A stretch of 64,000 bases of DNA, taken from the NCBI RefSeq assembly GCF_030499515.1, contig NZ_JASTWJ010000001.1, positions 5,374,001 to 5,438,000 of the forward strand, written 5' to 3'. Shown one piece after another: positions 36,533 through 45,019 of the stretch (positions within the stretch are counted from its first letter, which is position 1; each line of letters starts with the position of its first letter). Both the position numbers and the translations under genes were made by a program. Source of the DNA: Streptomyces sp. DT2A-34 (GTDB taxonomy: Bacteria; Actinomycetota; Actinomycetes; Streptomycetales; Streptomycetaceae). The notes under the pieces are model-generated. The model ran no database searches and was not told where the DNA came from. It worked only from the letters and a program-made list of their open reading frames with translations.

Positions 36533-36631
36533 GTGGAGATCTTCTTCGAAGCCCTGCTGGTCCTGGTCTGCGTCGGCGTTCTCGCCTTCGCCGGGCTGAC
36601 CGTGAAGAAGCTGTACCAGGGCCAGCGCTGA
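36533..36631 (+). CDS. Tiny membrane protein, 32 residues
   Basis: GTG 36533 with GAGGAG ten bases upstream; reads MEIFFEALLVLVCVGVLAFA then GLTVKKLYQGQR. One transmembrane helix (about 4-24) and a basic C-terminus. Placed 37 bases before the nitrobindin-like gene, so perhaps in one transcript. Too short for most automated gene callers, but ribosome site and amphipathic layout are convincing. Function unknown. Confidence 0.75.
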   Translation: MEIFFEALLVLVCVGVLAFAGLTVKKLYQGQR

Positions 36632-36667
36632 CCGCCATCACCGACGTACGAGGCTTCTGAGCTACTC

Positions 36668-37243
36668 ATGATCGAGATCCCGTCCGACCTCCACAAGGAC
36701 CTCGTCCCCCTCGCCTTCCTGCTCGGCAACTGGGCGGGCGCGGGTGTGCACGACTTCCCCGGCTCCGAGAAGTGCAACTTCGGGCAGGAGGTCACCTTCA
36801 CGCACGACGGCCGGGACTTCCTGGAGTACCGGTCGCACACCTGGGTGCTGGACAACGACGGCAGCAAGGTCAGGCCGCTGGAGTCGGAGCACGGCTTCTG
36901 GCGGATCGACGCCGACCGCAAGGTCGAGGTGACGATGGTCCGCCACGACGGCGTCGTCGAGGTCTGGTACGGCGAGCTCGCCGACAAGAAGCCGCAGATC
37001 GACCTGGTGACGGACGCCGTGGCGCGGACCGCCGCCTCCGGCCCCTACACCGGGGGCAAGCGGCTCTACGGCTACGTCAAGAGCGACCTGATGTGGGTCG
37101 GCGAGAAGCAGACTCCCGAGGTCGAGCTGCGCCCCTACATGTCGGCGCACCTGAAGAAGGTCGTCACCCCGGAGGAGGTCGAGCGCTGGGCCAAGGCCCT
37201 GCCGGACGACCTGCCGGACGACGGTATCGCCTTCTTCAAGTAG
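36668..37243 (+). CDS. Nitrobindin-like (FABP family) heme-binding beta-barrel protein
   Basis: 191 residues. The nitrobindin/DUF1794 signature LGNWAGAG lies at residues 19-26, followed by beta strands (EVTFTHDGRDFLEYRSHTWV), ESEHGFWRI and a C-terminal helix EEVERWAKALP. Family members bind heme at a distal barrel opening and handle peroxynitrite or NO. A His in the last third (MSAHLKKV) is a candidate ligand. Directly upstream of nur, same strand. Confidence 0.88.
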   Translation: MIEIPSDLHKDLVPLAFLLGNWAGAGVHDFPGSEKCNFGQEVTFTHDGRDFLEYRSHTWVLDNDGSKVRPLESEHGFWRIDADRKVEVTMVRHDGVVEVWYGELADKKPQIDLVTDAVARTAASGPYTGGKRLYGYVKSDLMWVGEKQTPEVELRPYMSAHLKKVVTPEEVERWAKALPDDLPDDGIAFFK

Positions 37244-37274
37244 GCAGCCGTTCGAGTGGCTCTAGACTTCTGGT

Positions 37275-37712
37275 GTGGTGAGCACCGACTGGAAGAGCGA
37301 CCTCAGGCAGCGCGGCTACCGGCTGACGCCGCAGCGGCAACTCGTGCTCGAAGCCGTGGACACCCTTGAGCACGCGACCCCCGACGACATCCTCGTGGAA
37401 GTGAGGAAGACGGCGTCGGGGGTCAACATTTCCACCGTCTACCGGACCCTGGAGCTGCTGGAGGAGCTCGGGCTGGTCAGCCACGCCCACCTCGGGCACG
37501 GTGCGCCGACGTATCACCTCGCCGACCGCCACCACCACATCCACCTGGTCTGCCGGGACTGCGAGAACGTCATCGAGGCGGACGTCCAGGTGGCCGCGGA
37601 GTTCACGGCCAAGCTGAGCCGGACCTTCGGCTTCGAGACCGACATGAAGCACTTCGCGATCTTCGGCCGCTGCAAGGACTGCTCTCTGAAGAGTTCAACT
37701 ACCGAGTCGTAG
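37275..37712 (+). CDS. nur: Nickel-responsive Fur-family regulator Nur
   Basis: 145 residues from GTG 37275. The sequence closely follows S. coelicolor Nur as I remember it: MVSTDWKSDLRQRGYRLTPQ at the start, then a winged helix (STVYRTLELLEELGL). Proposed Ni-site histidines His70, His72 and His126 and the second-site His33, His86, His88 and His90 are all present. Two CxxC pairs (CRDC, CKDC) could bind structural zinc. Nur represses nickel uptake and iron superoxide dismutase genes with nickel. Confidence 0.93.
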   Translation: MVSTDWKSDLRQRGYRLTPQRQLVLEAVDTLEHATPDDILVEVRKTASGVNISTVYRTLELLEELGLVSHAHLGHGAPTYHLADRHHHIHLVCRDCENVIEADVQVAAEFTAKLSRTFGFETDMKHFAIFGRCKDCSLKSSTTES

Positions 37713-37722
37713 GCTTAGGCAT

Positions 37723-38688
37723 ATGAAGAGCCCCCTGCTGACCCTGCCCGGCGCCGTGCCCGCCGAGGGCGTGGACGAAGGCGTCGCCGCCCACTACGGC
37801 GACCTCTTTCGCGAGCAGCGCGCCCTCGCCGACGGCACCGGTTTCGTCGACCTCTCGCACCGCGGGGTCATCACCGTCTCCGGCCACGACCGGCTGAGCT
37901 GGCTGCACCTGCTGCTCACCCAGCACGTCAGCGACCTCCCGGCAGGCGAGGCCACCGAGGCGCTGATCCTCTCCGCGCACGGCCACATCGAGCACGCGCT
38001 GTATCTCGTCGACGACGGCGCGACGGTCTGGGCCCATGTCGAACCCGGCACCCAGGACGCGCTGATCGCGTACCTGGAGTCGATGAAGTTCTTCTACCAG
38101 GTCGAAGTCACCGACCGGACCGCCGAGTTCGCGCTCGTGCACCTGCCCGCCGGGTCCATCGCGGAGGTGCCCGAGGGCGTCGCCGTACGCGAGACGGCGC
38201 ACGGCCGGGATCTGTTCCTGCCGCGCGCCGACCTGGAGTCGTACGCGGGGAAGGCCGGCCCGGCGGCCGGGATCCTGGCGTACGAGGCACTGCGCGTCGA
38301 ACACCACCGCCCCCGCCTCGGCTTCGAGACCGACCACCGCACCATCCCGCACGAGCTGGGCTGGATCGGCACCGCGGTGCATCTGCAGAAGGGCTGCTAC
38401 CGGGGCCAGGAGACGGTGGCCCGGGTGCAGAACCTGGGCAAGCCGCCGCGCCGGCTCGTCTTCCTGCACCTCGACGGCAGCGAGGTCCATCTGCCGACCC
38501 ACGGCACCGAGCTCCGCCTCGCGGACGAGGGCCCCGACGGCCGCAAGATCGGCTTCATCACGACGTCGGTACGGCACCACGAGCTCGGCCCGGTCGCGCT
38601 GGCGCTGGTCAAGCGGAACGTGCCGATGGACGCTCCGCTGGTGGCGGGGGACACGGCCGCGGCGCAGGAGGTCGTCGTAAAGCCCTGA
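37723..38688 (+). CDS. ygfZ: YgfZ/GcvT-like folate-binding protein
   Basis: 321 residues. The signature KGCYRGQETVARVQNLGKPP lies near 226-245 with the conserved KGCYxGQE Cys. N-terminal GcvT-like half (FVDLSHRGVITVSGHDRLSWL) and C-terminal barrel. YgfZ supports iron-sulfur cluster assembly or repair through tetrahydrofolate binding. It begins 10 bases after nur, so co-transcription is likely. Convergent with dtd. Confidence 0.92.
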   Translation: MKSPLLTLPGAVPAEGVDEGVAAHYGDLFREQRALADGTGFVDLSHRGVITVSGHDRLSWLHLLLTQHVSDLPAGEATEALILSAHGHIEHALYLVDDGATVWAHVEPGTQDALIAYLESMKFFYQVEVTDRTAEFALVHLPAGSIAEVPEGVAVRETAHGRDLFLPRADLESYAGKAGPAAGILAYEALRVEHHRPRLGFETDHRTIPHELGWIGTAVHLQKGCYRGQETVARVQNLGKPPRRLVFLHLDGSEVHLPTHGTELRLADEGPDGRKIGFITTSVRHHELGPVALALVKRNVPMDAPLVAGDTAAAQEVVVKP

Positions 38689-38699
38689 GGTCCTGGGCC

Positions 38700-39125
38700 T
38701 CAGATCTCCAGCAGCACCGTGAACGGGCCGTCGTTCGTCAGGGACACCCGCATCTGCGCGCCGAAGCGGCCCGTCGCCACCGTGGCGCCAAGCGCGCGGA
38801 GTTGCGCGACCACCTCGTCCACGAGGGGCTCGGCCACGTCGCCGGGGGCGGCGGCGTTCCAGGTGGGGCGGCGGCCCTTGCGGGCGTCGCCGTAGAGGGT
38901 GAACTGGCTGATGACGAGGAGCGGGGCGTCGATGTCGCTGCAGGACTTCTCGTCGTGCAGCATGCGGATCGACCAGAGCTTGCGGGCGAGTTGGGCCGCC
39001 TTCTCCTTGGTGTCCTCGTGCGTGACCCCGACGAGGACGCACAGCCCCTCGCCCACGATCTCCCCGACCGTCGCACCGTCCACGACGACACTCGCGCCGT
39101 CCACCCTCTGCACCACAGCTCGCAT
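38700..39125 (-). CDS. dtd: D-aminoacyl-tRNA deacylase
   Basis: 141 residues from ATG 39125 ([17 protein letters not shown]). Contains the active-site motif [19 protein letters not shown] (Ser-Gln-Phe-Thr) and the end motif [13 protein letters not shown] with the conserved Asn-x-Gly-Pro. It removes D-amino acids mischarged on tRNA. Length and both motifs match the family exactly. Convergent with ygfZ, 11 bases apart. Confidence 0.95.
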   Translation of the reverse strand: MRAVVQRVDGASVVVDGATVGEIVGEGLCVLVGVTHEDTKEKAAQLARKLWSIRMLHDEKSCSDIDAPLLVISQFTLYGDARKGRRPTWNAAAPGDVAEPLVDEVVAQLRALGATVATGRFGAQMRVSLTNDGPFTVLLEI

Positions 39126-39284
39126 GCCGCCATCATGCCGTGAACGCGAAAGTGCCACGTAAGGGGCTTCTTTTTTGATCCTTAAGCCCCCATCTGGGGC
39201 TGTTCATGGGCACTCGGTCACATAGCTGCCAGTTGGGATGGCACGATGCTTCCCACACGCCGGTCGAGGGGACGGTAGAGGCAC

Positions 39285-39908
39285 ATGAGCACACCGAGTA
39301 CCGGGCAGCCGCCCGGGGCTGTCCTGTGGACCCAAGCGGGCCAACTGGACGGCCTCAGGCCGCCCACGCAGCGCACCGCCGACGATCCGGGCCCTGGTCC
39401 GGGTCCGCGGCTGCCCGTGGAACCGCCCGAGCACGATCTGACCGTGCTCAACCTGCCAGAGCTGCGCACCCTGCGCCGGGACGCGCAGCGCGACGAGGCG
39501 GACCTGAGTTATGTACGACGACTGCTGCAGGGGCGTATCGACATCCTGCGGGCGGAGCTGGCACGGCGTTCCCCGGCGGGCGCGGCGTCCGTCGTGGAGC
39601 GCCTTTCGGAGATCCTGACCGACGCCCCGGCCCGCCACCGCTCCTCGGCCCGCCATGTGACGCTGGGCACCCCGCAGAGCGAGGAGTACCGGCGGTTGGC
39701 GGCGGAGATGCTGGCCGAGGTGGAGCTGTCGGACCTGGAGGCGCGGACGGACGTCGAGCTGGACACCGCGATGGGGCGGCTCGTGCGGTACGAGCAGCAG
39801 GTGTCGGGGCGCCGCCAGCGGTTGCAGCGGACGGCCGACGACTGCAGCGCCGAGATCACGCGCCGCTACCGGGAGGGGGAGGCACAGGTGGACGACCTGC
39901 TGACTTAG
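39285..39908 (+). CDS. rsiG: c-di-GMP-binding anti-sigma factor RsiG
   Basis: 207 residues, helical after a Pro-rich N-terminus (1-45). Two copies of the RsiG c-di-GMP motif E-x3-S-x2-R-x3-Q-x3-D are intact: Glu71, Ser75, Arg78, Gln82, Asp86 and Glu170, Ser174, Arg177, Gln181, Asp185. RsiG with c-di-GMP holds the sporulation sigma factor WhiG inactive in Streptomyces. Falling c-di-GMP frees WhiG for whiH and whiI expression. Start ATG 39285 with GGTAGAGG. Confidence 0.92.
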   Translation: MSTPSTGQPPGAVLWTQAGQLDGLRPPTQRTADDPGPGPGPRLPVEPPEHDLTVLNLPELRTLRRDAQRDEADLSYVRRLLQGRIDILRAELARRSPAGAASVVERLSEILTDAPARHRSSARHVTLGTPQSEEYRRLAAEMLAEVELSDLEARTDVELDTAMGRLVRYEQQVSGRRQRLQRTADDCSAEITRRYREGEAQVDDLLT

Positions 39909-40034
39909 CCCGCCTCGTACAGAGGGTTACTTGTCCACAGGCTGTGGACAAGTGGGGCGGGGCAGGCGGCTGGGCGGGAGCGGGGGCCGGGAAAATTCGG
40001 CGACACCCCGCGCCCGCCCACCTACCGTGGCCCC

Positions 40035-41297
40035 ATGAGCCGTCCCGAACCCCACATCGACGTCCGCCCGATCGCCGAGGCCGACCTCCCCGACTGGATC
40101 AGGGCCCTGAACACCGGCTTCCTGCGCACCCCCGACGTTGCCGAGACGGAGATCGCGGACCGCGGCTCGTACTTAGTCCCGGCCCGCACCCTCGGTGCCT
40201 TCGACGCCGGGCGCTGCGTCGCCACCTTCCGGTCGTTCGCGCAGGAGATCACCGCCGTCGGCGGCGCCCCGGTCCCCGCCGACGCCATCTCCAACGTCAC
40301 CGTCACCCCCACCCACCGCCGCCGCGGCCTGCTCACGCGCATGATGGCGCAGGACCTGGCCGCCGCGAAGGAGCGCGGGGACGTCGTCGCGACCCTGATC
40401 GCCGCCGAGTACCCGATCTACGGCCGCTACGGCTTCGGCCCCGCCACCTGGACGACCCAGTGGACGATCGACGTCCCCCGGACCGGCCTCGACCCGAGGT
40501 GGGCCGGCCCCGAGGACGGCGGCCGGATCGACATCGTGGACGGGGCGGACGTACGCAAGATCGGCCCTGAGCTGTTCGAGCGGGTACGCCGCGCGCAGCC
40601 GGGTGCCGTCGACCGGGACGAGCGCTGGTGGCTGGTCAACACCGGTGTGCTGCGGCTGGACAGGTCTCCGTGGACCGAGCCCTTCTTCGCGGTGTACCGG
40701 TCGGCGGGCGGCGAGGTCCAGGGGCTGGTGTCGTACACGGCGGACGACCACTGGAGCGAGGGCAAGAAGCAGCCGTTGAACACGGCGAGCGTCAAGTGGC
40801 TGATCGCGGCGACCCCGGACGCCGAGCGCGCCCTGTGGCGCTACCTGTGCTCGATCGACTGGGTCATGACGGTGAAGAGCGGCTGGCGGGCCCCCGACGA
40901 CCTGCTGCCCTTCTTCCTGCCCGATCCGCGGGCCGCCGGGGTCACGTCGCAGGCGGACTGGTTGTGGGTGCGGATCCTGGATGTCGTACGGGCTCTGGAG
41001 GCGCGGACGTACGAGGGACAGGGGGCGCTGGTCATCGAGGTCGTGGACGCGGGCGGGCTGACCGGTGGGCGGTACCGGCTGGAGGCGTCGGCGGAGGGCT
41101 CCTCGTGCACGCCGACCAAGGATGCCGCCGAACTCACCCTCGACGTAGCCGACTTGGGCCGTCTCTGGCTCGGTGACGAGTCCGTGGTGCGGCTCGTCGC
41201 GCTGGGGCGGGTGCGGGAAGAACGAGCGGGCGCCGCCCGGGAGGCCGACGCCCTGCTGCGTACGTCCAGGCGGCCTTGGTGCCCGGACGTCTTCTGA
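40035..41297 (+). CDS. Eis-like GNAT N-acetyltransferase
   Basis: 420 residues. The N-terminal GNAT domain has the acetyl-CoA signature [17 protein letters not shown] near 93-110; a second GNAT-like half and a C-terminal SCP2-like domain follow, ending in carboxylate VF. This is the Eis architecture; family members acetylate aminoglycosides, proteins or lysine. A TACCGT hexamer 8 bases before the ATG suggests a leaderless transcript. Substrate not predictable. Confidence 0.9.
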   Translation: MSRPEPHIDVRPIAEADLPDWIRALNTGFLRTPDVAETEIADRGSYLVPARTLGAFDAGRCVATFRSFAQEITAVGGAPVPADAISNVTVTPTHRRRGLLTRMMAQDLAAAKERGDVVATLIAAEYPIYGRYGFGPATWTTQWTIDVPRTGLDPRWAGPEDGGRIDIVDGADVRKIGPELFERVRRAQPGAVDRDERWWLVNTGVLRLDRSPWTEPFFAVYRSAGGEVQGLVSYTADDHWSEGKKQPLNTASVKWLIAATPDAERALWRYLCSIDWVMTVKSGWRAPDDLLPFFLPDPRAAGVTSQADWLWVRILDVVRALEARTYEGQGALVIEVVDAGGLTGGRYRLEASAEGSSCTPTKDAAELTLDVADLGRLWLGDESVVRLVALGRVREERAGAAREADALLRTSRRPWCPDVF

Positions 41298-41340
41298 TCC
41301 TCCTCTCAGTCGGCGACAGGTCTGCTCATCCGTAGCGAGC

Positions 41341-41457
41341 TGTTCGGTTGTGGTTGTGGGCTGTGCGCCCGTATGCGGTTGTGGCTGTGCGTTCGCTGTT
41401 CGGTTGTGGCTGTGCGGTGCGGCTGTTCCACAGCCGCTGTTCAGTTGTGGCTGTGCC
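41341..41457. repeat. Short degenerate direct repeats, gttgtggctgtgc type
   Basis: Copies of ggttgtggctgtgcg at 41377-41391 and 41402-41416 are identical; related units lie at 41346-41360 and 41443-41457. A ggctgt-tcc-acagcc hairpin lies at 41421-41435. Spacing is irregular (25-56 bases). No gene is present. Lies between the acetyltransferase gene and the next terminator. Confidence 0.75.
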
Positions 41458-41473
41458 TTTGGTGCAGACCGCC

Positions 41474-41508
41474 CCGGGCTCCCGGCTCCCCTCCGGAAGG
41501 GAGCCCGG
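41474..41508. terminator. Hairpin terminator
   Basis: ccgggctccc (41474-41483) pairs with gggagcccgg (41499-41508); a second ggctccc inside the loop allows an alternative shorter stem. It separates the acetyltransferase gene from the convergent tiny membrane gene. Confidence 0.7.
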
Positions 41509-41532
41509 CCGGCCGAACCTGGTCGCCAGGCC

Positions 41533-41712
41533 CTAGTGGGCGAGCAACATGACGAGGATCACCGCGCCGATGCCGCCGATCAGGGTGTTCTTGGCCTTGA
41601 TGCCGATGGACAGCGCGAGGAAGGCGATGATCCCCATCGGCCCGTACTTCCACTGGATGAGCTGTTCGAATCCGATGACGAGTGCGGCGACGGCGAGGTA
41701 GACGAGCGGCAT
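41533..41712 (-). CDS. Tiny membrane protein, 59 residues (copy A)
   Basis: Starts MPLVYLAVAALVIGFEQLIQ at ATG 41712 with an AAGGAGG site. Two or three hydrophobic stretches (4-15, 26-36, 44-57) around QLIQWKYGPMGIIA and SIGIKAKN. Paralogous to the 62-residue protein at 42826-43014: shared EQxxQWKYGxxGII and IGIKAK motifs. Divergent from a GntR gene in both cases. Function unknown; possibly the regulator's target or sensor. Confidence 0.82.
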   Translation of the reverse strand: MPLVYLAVAALVIGFEQLIQWKYGPMGIIAFLALSIGIKAKNTLIGGIGAVILVMLLAH

Positions 41713-41747
41713 GTGGCCAACCTCCTTGAAGTTTGACCATGTTGCTT

Positions 41748-41764
41748 AAGTTGGTGACCAACTT
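41748..41764. promoter_or_regulatory. Palindromic operator between copy A and its GntR gene
   Basis: aagttggt g accaactt, perfect 8-bp arms around one base. The half-site accaactt recurs in the second intergenic region (43069-43076). Probable operator of one or both GntR paralogues. Confidence 0.7.
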
Positions 41765-41850
41765 CACTGTACTTATGACCGCTTGGAAGCGTCCTATAAC
41801 CACCTTCCCTGGAACTGCCCAAAGATGGCGGGAAGTTGTAGTGTTTTGTC

Positions 41851-42762
41851 GTGGAGCCGAAACCCGTCTCCGTCAATGGGCGGAAGAGTTCACAGCGGCC
41901 ACAGAAGTCACACCGGGAGGTGGCCGACGAGCTGCGCGCCCGGATCACCTCGGGGCAGTTGCAGCCCGGCCAGCGCATGCCCACCCAGGCCAAGCTGGCC
42001 GACGAGTTCGGCGTCGAGCGCGGAGCGGTACGGCAGGCCCTGCGCATCCTGCAGTCGGAGCACCTGCTCACCAACGTGTCCAAAGGGGCCCCGGCGACCG
42101 TCGCCCCCGACCTCGGCAGGGCGCTGACCGGCCCCGGAGCCCCGCCGCAGCCCACCATGGTGGCCCTCGCCCCGCGCGTCGCCGCCGCCTTCGCGGCCCC
42201 GCACGTCGAGATCGACGCCCTCTGCCTGACCTCGGTCTCCCTCACGCTCGCCATCGGCGAACCGCTCCGCCAGATCCACGCCGGACAGCTGAAACCGGCC
42301 AAGGTCGACGTCCGCGTCCTGCTGCCCAGCCGCGACATCTCGCTCGCCTTCCCGACGTCGGTGGACGCCTCGGCCGACGACGCCGACGAACGGCTGCGCC
42401 GGCGCTGGCTCACCCAGCGCAACGCCCAGGGCCAGGTGCTCCAGCACAATCTGCTGGCGCTGCGTGCCACGCACGGCATCGATGTGCGGGTCGGCTTCCG
42501 TGCGCTGCCGTTCACTCCGCCGGTGAAGCTGTACCTGCTCAACAGCGCGGAGGCGCTCTTCGCGTACTACACGCTGGCGCGCCGCGCGGTGGAGATCGAC
42601 CATCAGCACCTGGAGATGTACGACGCCCCGGGCATCCGGTCGATGTTGTTCGCCTTCGAGCAGGGGTCCGGGCTGCGGGACATGACGTTCGTGGAGCAGT
42701 CGCATGTGTGGTTCAACGCACTGTGGGAGACGATCAGTTCGGAGCTGGTGCTCACGAGCTGA
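41851..42762 (+). CDS. GntR-type regulator with PLD-like effector domain (copy A)
   Basis: 303 residues from GTG 41851. Winged helix at about 25-90 (PTQAKLADEFGVERGAVRQA). The effector domain (about 100-300) has VDVRVLLPSRDISLAFP and GIDVRVGFRALPFTPPVKLY, then LYLLNSAEALFAYY. The strand-HxK-like order recalls phospholipase-D-like folds, but the catalytic HKD is not visible. A TAGTGT -10 element lies at 41839-41844, 7 bases before the start, so the transcript is probably leaderless. About two-thirds similar by eye to copy B at 43174. Confidence 0.88.
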   Translation: MEPKPVSVNGRKSSQRPQKSHREVADELRARITSGQLQPGQRMPTQAKLADEFGVERGAVRQALRILQSEHLLTNVSKGAPATVAPDLGRALTGPGAPPQPTMVALAPRVAAAFAAPHVEIDALCLTSVSLTLAIGEPLRQIHAGQLKPAKVDVRVLLPSRDISLAFPTSVDASADDADERLRRRWLTQRNAQGQVLQHNLLALRATHGIDVRVGFRALPFTPPVKLYLLNSAEALFAYYTLARRAVEIDHQHLEMYDAPGIRSMLFAFEQGSGLRDMTFVEQSHVWFNALWETISSELVLTS

Positions 42763-42825
42763 TCGTCTCCCGCGGCGTTTGACCTGGTGGTTCGTTGCGT
42801 GCAGGGAGCCCCTGGCGCGCATGGT

Positions 42826-43014
42826 TCACAGGGCGGGGCCCGAGACCAGGATCGCGAGGACGACGGCCCCGACGGAACTGACCGCGGGACTCTTGGCCTT
42901 GATGCCTATGGTGAGCATCAGCAGGCCGATGATGCCGGTGGCACCGTACTTCCACTGGAGGGTCTGCTCGACGCCGACGACGAACACGGCGGAGAGGAGT
43001 GCGAGGACGGGCAT
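42826..43014 (-). CDS. Tiny membrane protein, 62 residues (copy B)
   Basis: Starts MPVLALLSAVFVVGVEQTLQ at ATG 43014 with a GAAGGGGGA site. Same layout as copy A at 41533-41712, with QWKYGATGIIGLL and TIGIKAKSP conserved. Hydrophobic helices at about 3-18, 27-37 and 46-58. Lies between the two GntR genes, divergent from copy B. Unknown function. Confidence 0.82.
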   Translation of the reverse strand: MPVLALLSAVFVVGVEQTLQWKYGATGIIGLLMLTIGIKAKSPAVSSVGAVVLAILVSGPAL

Positions 43015-43060
43015 CTGTGTTTCCCCCTTCGGGTTCCTGGGGATGGAAGGATTACTTCCG

Positions 43061-43098
43061 CCAACTCAACCAACTTGACGCCAACTCTGACTAAGTTG
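43061..43098. promoter_or_regulatory. Repeated CCAACT sites before GntR copy B
   Basis: ccaact at 43061-43066, accaactt at 43069-43076, ccaact at 43081-43086 and the complement aagttg at 43093-43098. accaactt is identical to a half-site of the palindrome at 41748-41764. Likely binding region of the GntR paralogues. Confidence 0.6.
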
Positions 43099-43173
43099 TC
43101 CCCACTTGGCCCCTACTTTGAAACAAGCTACAAACAACTCCCTTTAGATGGGTGAGAGTTGTAGCGTTTGGTC

Positions 43174-44046
43174 GTGACCCAGGAGAACGTGGCAGTGAAC
43201 GGCAGCAGGAGACTCTCGCCCCAGGAGATCGCCGACATCCTGCGGGAACGGATCCGCGTCGGTGACCTCAAGGCGGGCGACCGCCTGCCCACCCAGGCCG
43301 AGCTGGCCGAGGAGTTCGGCGTCGAGCGCGGCACCGTACGCCAGGCCCTGCGCGCGCTCCAGGGGGACGGCTTCCTCACCAACGTCAGCAAGGGAAGCCC
43401 GCCGCGGATCGCCGCCCCCGCCCCCGCGAGCGGCGCCCCCCAGCCGACGATGGTCAGCCTGGCACCCCGCCTGACGGAGGCCTTCGCGGCCCCGCACGTG
43501 CGCGTGGACGTCGTATGCCACACCTCCGAGACCCTGATGCTGGCCCTGGGCGAGGCCCTCCGCCAGATCCACGAGGGCTCGATCCACCCCAAGTCGATCG
43601 ACGTCCGCATTCTGCTGCCGTCCCGGGACATCCACCTCGCCTTTCCGGTACTGGTGGACGGGCGGGGAGAGGACGACCCGGTCCACAAGCGGTGGCTGGA
43701 GATGCGCAACGCCCAGGCCCAGGTACTGCGCCACAACCTCCAGGCGGTCCGCTCCACACACGGCATCGACGTCCGGGTCGCCTTCCGCGCGCTGCCGTTC
43801 ACACCGCCGGTGAAGCTGTACCTGCTCAACGGTGACGAGGCGCTGATCGGCTACTACGTCCTCACCGAACGCCAGGAGGAGTACGAGAGCCAGACCCTGG
43901 ACATGTACGACGCCCTCGGCTCGCGGTCCCTCCTCTTCTCCTTCGTGCGACAGGCCGGCCAGCGCGACGACGCATTCGTGGAGGAATCCCAGAAGTGGTT
44001 CGATGCCCTCTGGGAAACCATCACCACTGACCTGACACTCTCCTAG
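43174..44046 (+). CDS. GntR-type regulator with PLD-like effector domain (copy B)
   Basis: 290 residues from GTG 43174 (MTQENVAVNGSRR). Winged helix (PTQAELAEEFGVERGTVRQA) and the same effector domain as copy A: PKSIDVRILLPSRDIHLAFP and THGIDVRVAFRALPFTPP. The 20 bases ending at the GTG match those of copy A at 18 positions, including a TAGCGT -10 at 43162-43167. This fixes both starts and indicates leaderless transcripts. The HAD gene follows with its GTG overlapping the stop. Confidence 0.88.
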   Translation: MTQENVAVNGSRRLSPQEIADILRERIRVGDLKAGDRLPTQAELAEEFGVERGTVRQALRALQGDGFLTNVSKGSPPRIAAPAPASGAPQPTMVSLAPRLTEAFAAPHVRVDVVCHTSETLMLALGEALRQIHEGSIHPKSIDVRILLPSRDIHLAFPVLVDGRGEDDPVHKRWLEMRNAQAQVLRHNLQAVRSTHGIDVRVAFRALPFTPPVKLYLLNGDEALIGYYVLTERQEEYESQTLDMYDALGSRSLLFSFVRQAGQRDDAFVEESQKWFDALWETITTDLTLS

Positions 44047-44783
44047 TGACTTCTGATACGACACAGACCGAACTGGTGACGGCATCGCCGGAGCGCCTGC
44101 GGGAGCTGATCACGCATGCCCGCGTGGTGCTCTGGGATTTCGACGGGCCGATCTGCCGACTGTTCGCCGGCCACTCGGCGGCGAGGGTGGCGGCCGGTCT
44201 GGTGAACTGGCTCGAAGGGCGCGGCCTGCACGGCCTGCTGGCGGAGGACGAGCGCAAGACCGAGGACCCCCATGAGGTACTGCGCGCCGTCGACCGGCGC
44301 CAGCCCGCCAGCGACCTGGTGACGGAGGTGGAGGAACGTCTCACCCAGGAGGAGCTGCGGGCCGTACGGTCGGCGATGCCCACCGCGTACGCCGACCCGC
44401 TGATACGCACGTGGACCGCGGTGGGGTCCCGGCTGGCCATCGTCACCAACAACTCTCCGAGAGTGGTCGCCGGCTACCTGGCCGACCGCGGCCTGCTCGC
44501 CTGCTTCGGCCCTCACATCTACGGCCGCACCCAGGACCTCCAGTACCTCAAGCCCCACCCGCGCAACCTCAACCGCGCCCTGACCGCGATGGGGGCCGCC
44601 TCGTCCACCGCCCTGTTCATCGGCGACACCCCCACGGACTACGAGGCCGCCCGCGAGGCCGGGGTTCCGTTCCTGGGCTACGCGCGTAACGAGCGCAAGG
44701 GCAGGCTGCTGAAGGAGGCGGGGGCGACGGACATCGTGGGGTCGTTGGAGCCGGTGCTGGTGGCGGTGCGGGCGGGAGGGTGA
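44046..44783 (+). CDS. HAD-superfamily phosphatase
   Basis: 245 residues from GTG 44046, sharing one base with the GntR copy B stop codon. HAD motifs: VVLWDFDGPICRLF (nucleophile Asp in DFDG) near 28, VTNN (motif II) near 136, a Lys in YLKPHP near 170 and FIGDTPTDYEAA (motif IV) near 195. Complete and phosphoglycolate-phosphatase-like. Coupling to the regulator suggests its substrate relates to the signal sensed, but substrate is unknown. Confidence 0.9.
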   Translation: MTSDTTQTELVTASPERLRELITHARVVLWDFDGPICRLFAGHSAARVAAGLVNWLEGRGLHGLLAEDERKTEDPHEVLRAVDRRQPASDLVTEVEERLTQEELRAVRSAMPTAYADPLIRTWTAVGSRLAIVTNNSPRVVAGYLADRGLLACFGPHIYGRTQDLQYLKPHPRNLNRALTAMGAASSTALFIGDTPTDYEAAREAGVPFLGYARNERKGRLLKEAGATDIVGSLEPVLVAVRAGG

Positions 44784-45005
44784 GGGGTGGGCGGGGATGC
44801 GCTCGGTGCCGCCCGGGTACGGACTCTGCTCGGCGAGCCGCCCGAATGGCGCCGAACGGGTTGTCTCGTTCGTGCCGTTGTCGAGAGCGAGCAGGCTGGG
44901 GCAAACCGGCGGCCATCGCCCGGACGTGCGCGAATGCCTTTGTGCAACGTGTCACAAGGGTCGGAAAGTTATGCACCTGCTGGCATGCCCCTCAGCCCGA
45001 AGCGC

Positions 45006-45011
45006 TAATCT
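45006..45011 (+). promoter_or_regulatory. Leaderless -10 element of the APH gene
   Basis: TAATCT, 8 bases before GTG 45020. The remaining 44784-45005 interval has no convincing gene and presumably holds upstream promoter sequence. Confidence 0.55.
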
Positions 45012-45019
45012 CGGCCACC

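Noticed and set aside
41341..41457. Possible CRISPR array
   Set aside because: Unit spacing varies, units overlap in kind and no Cas gene is nearby; no uniform spacers.
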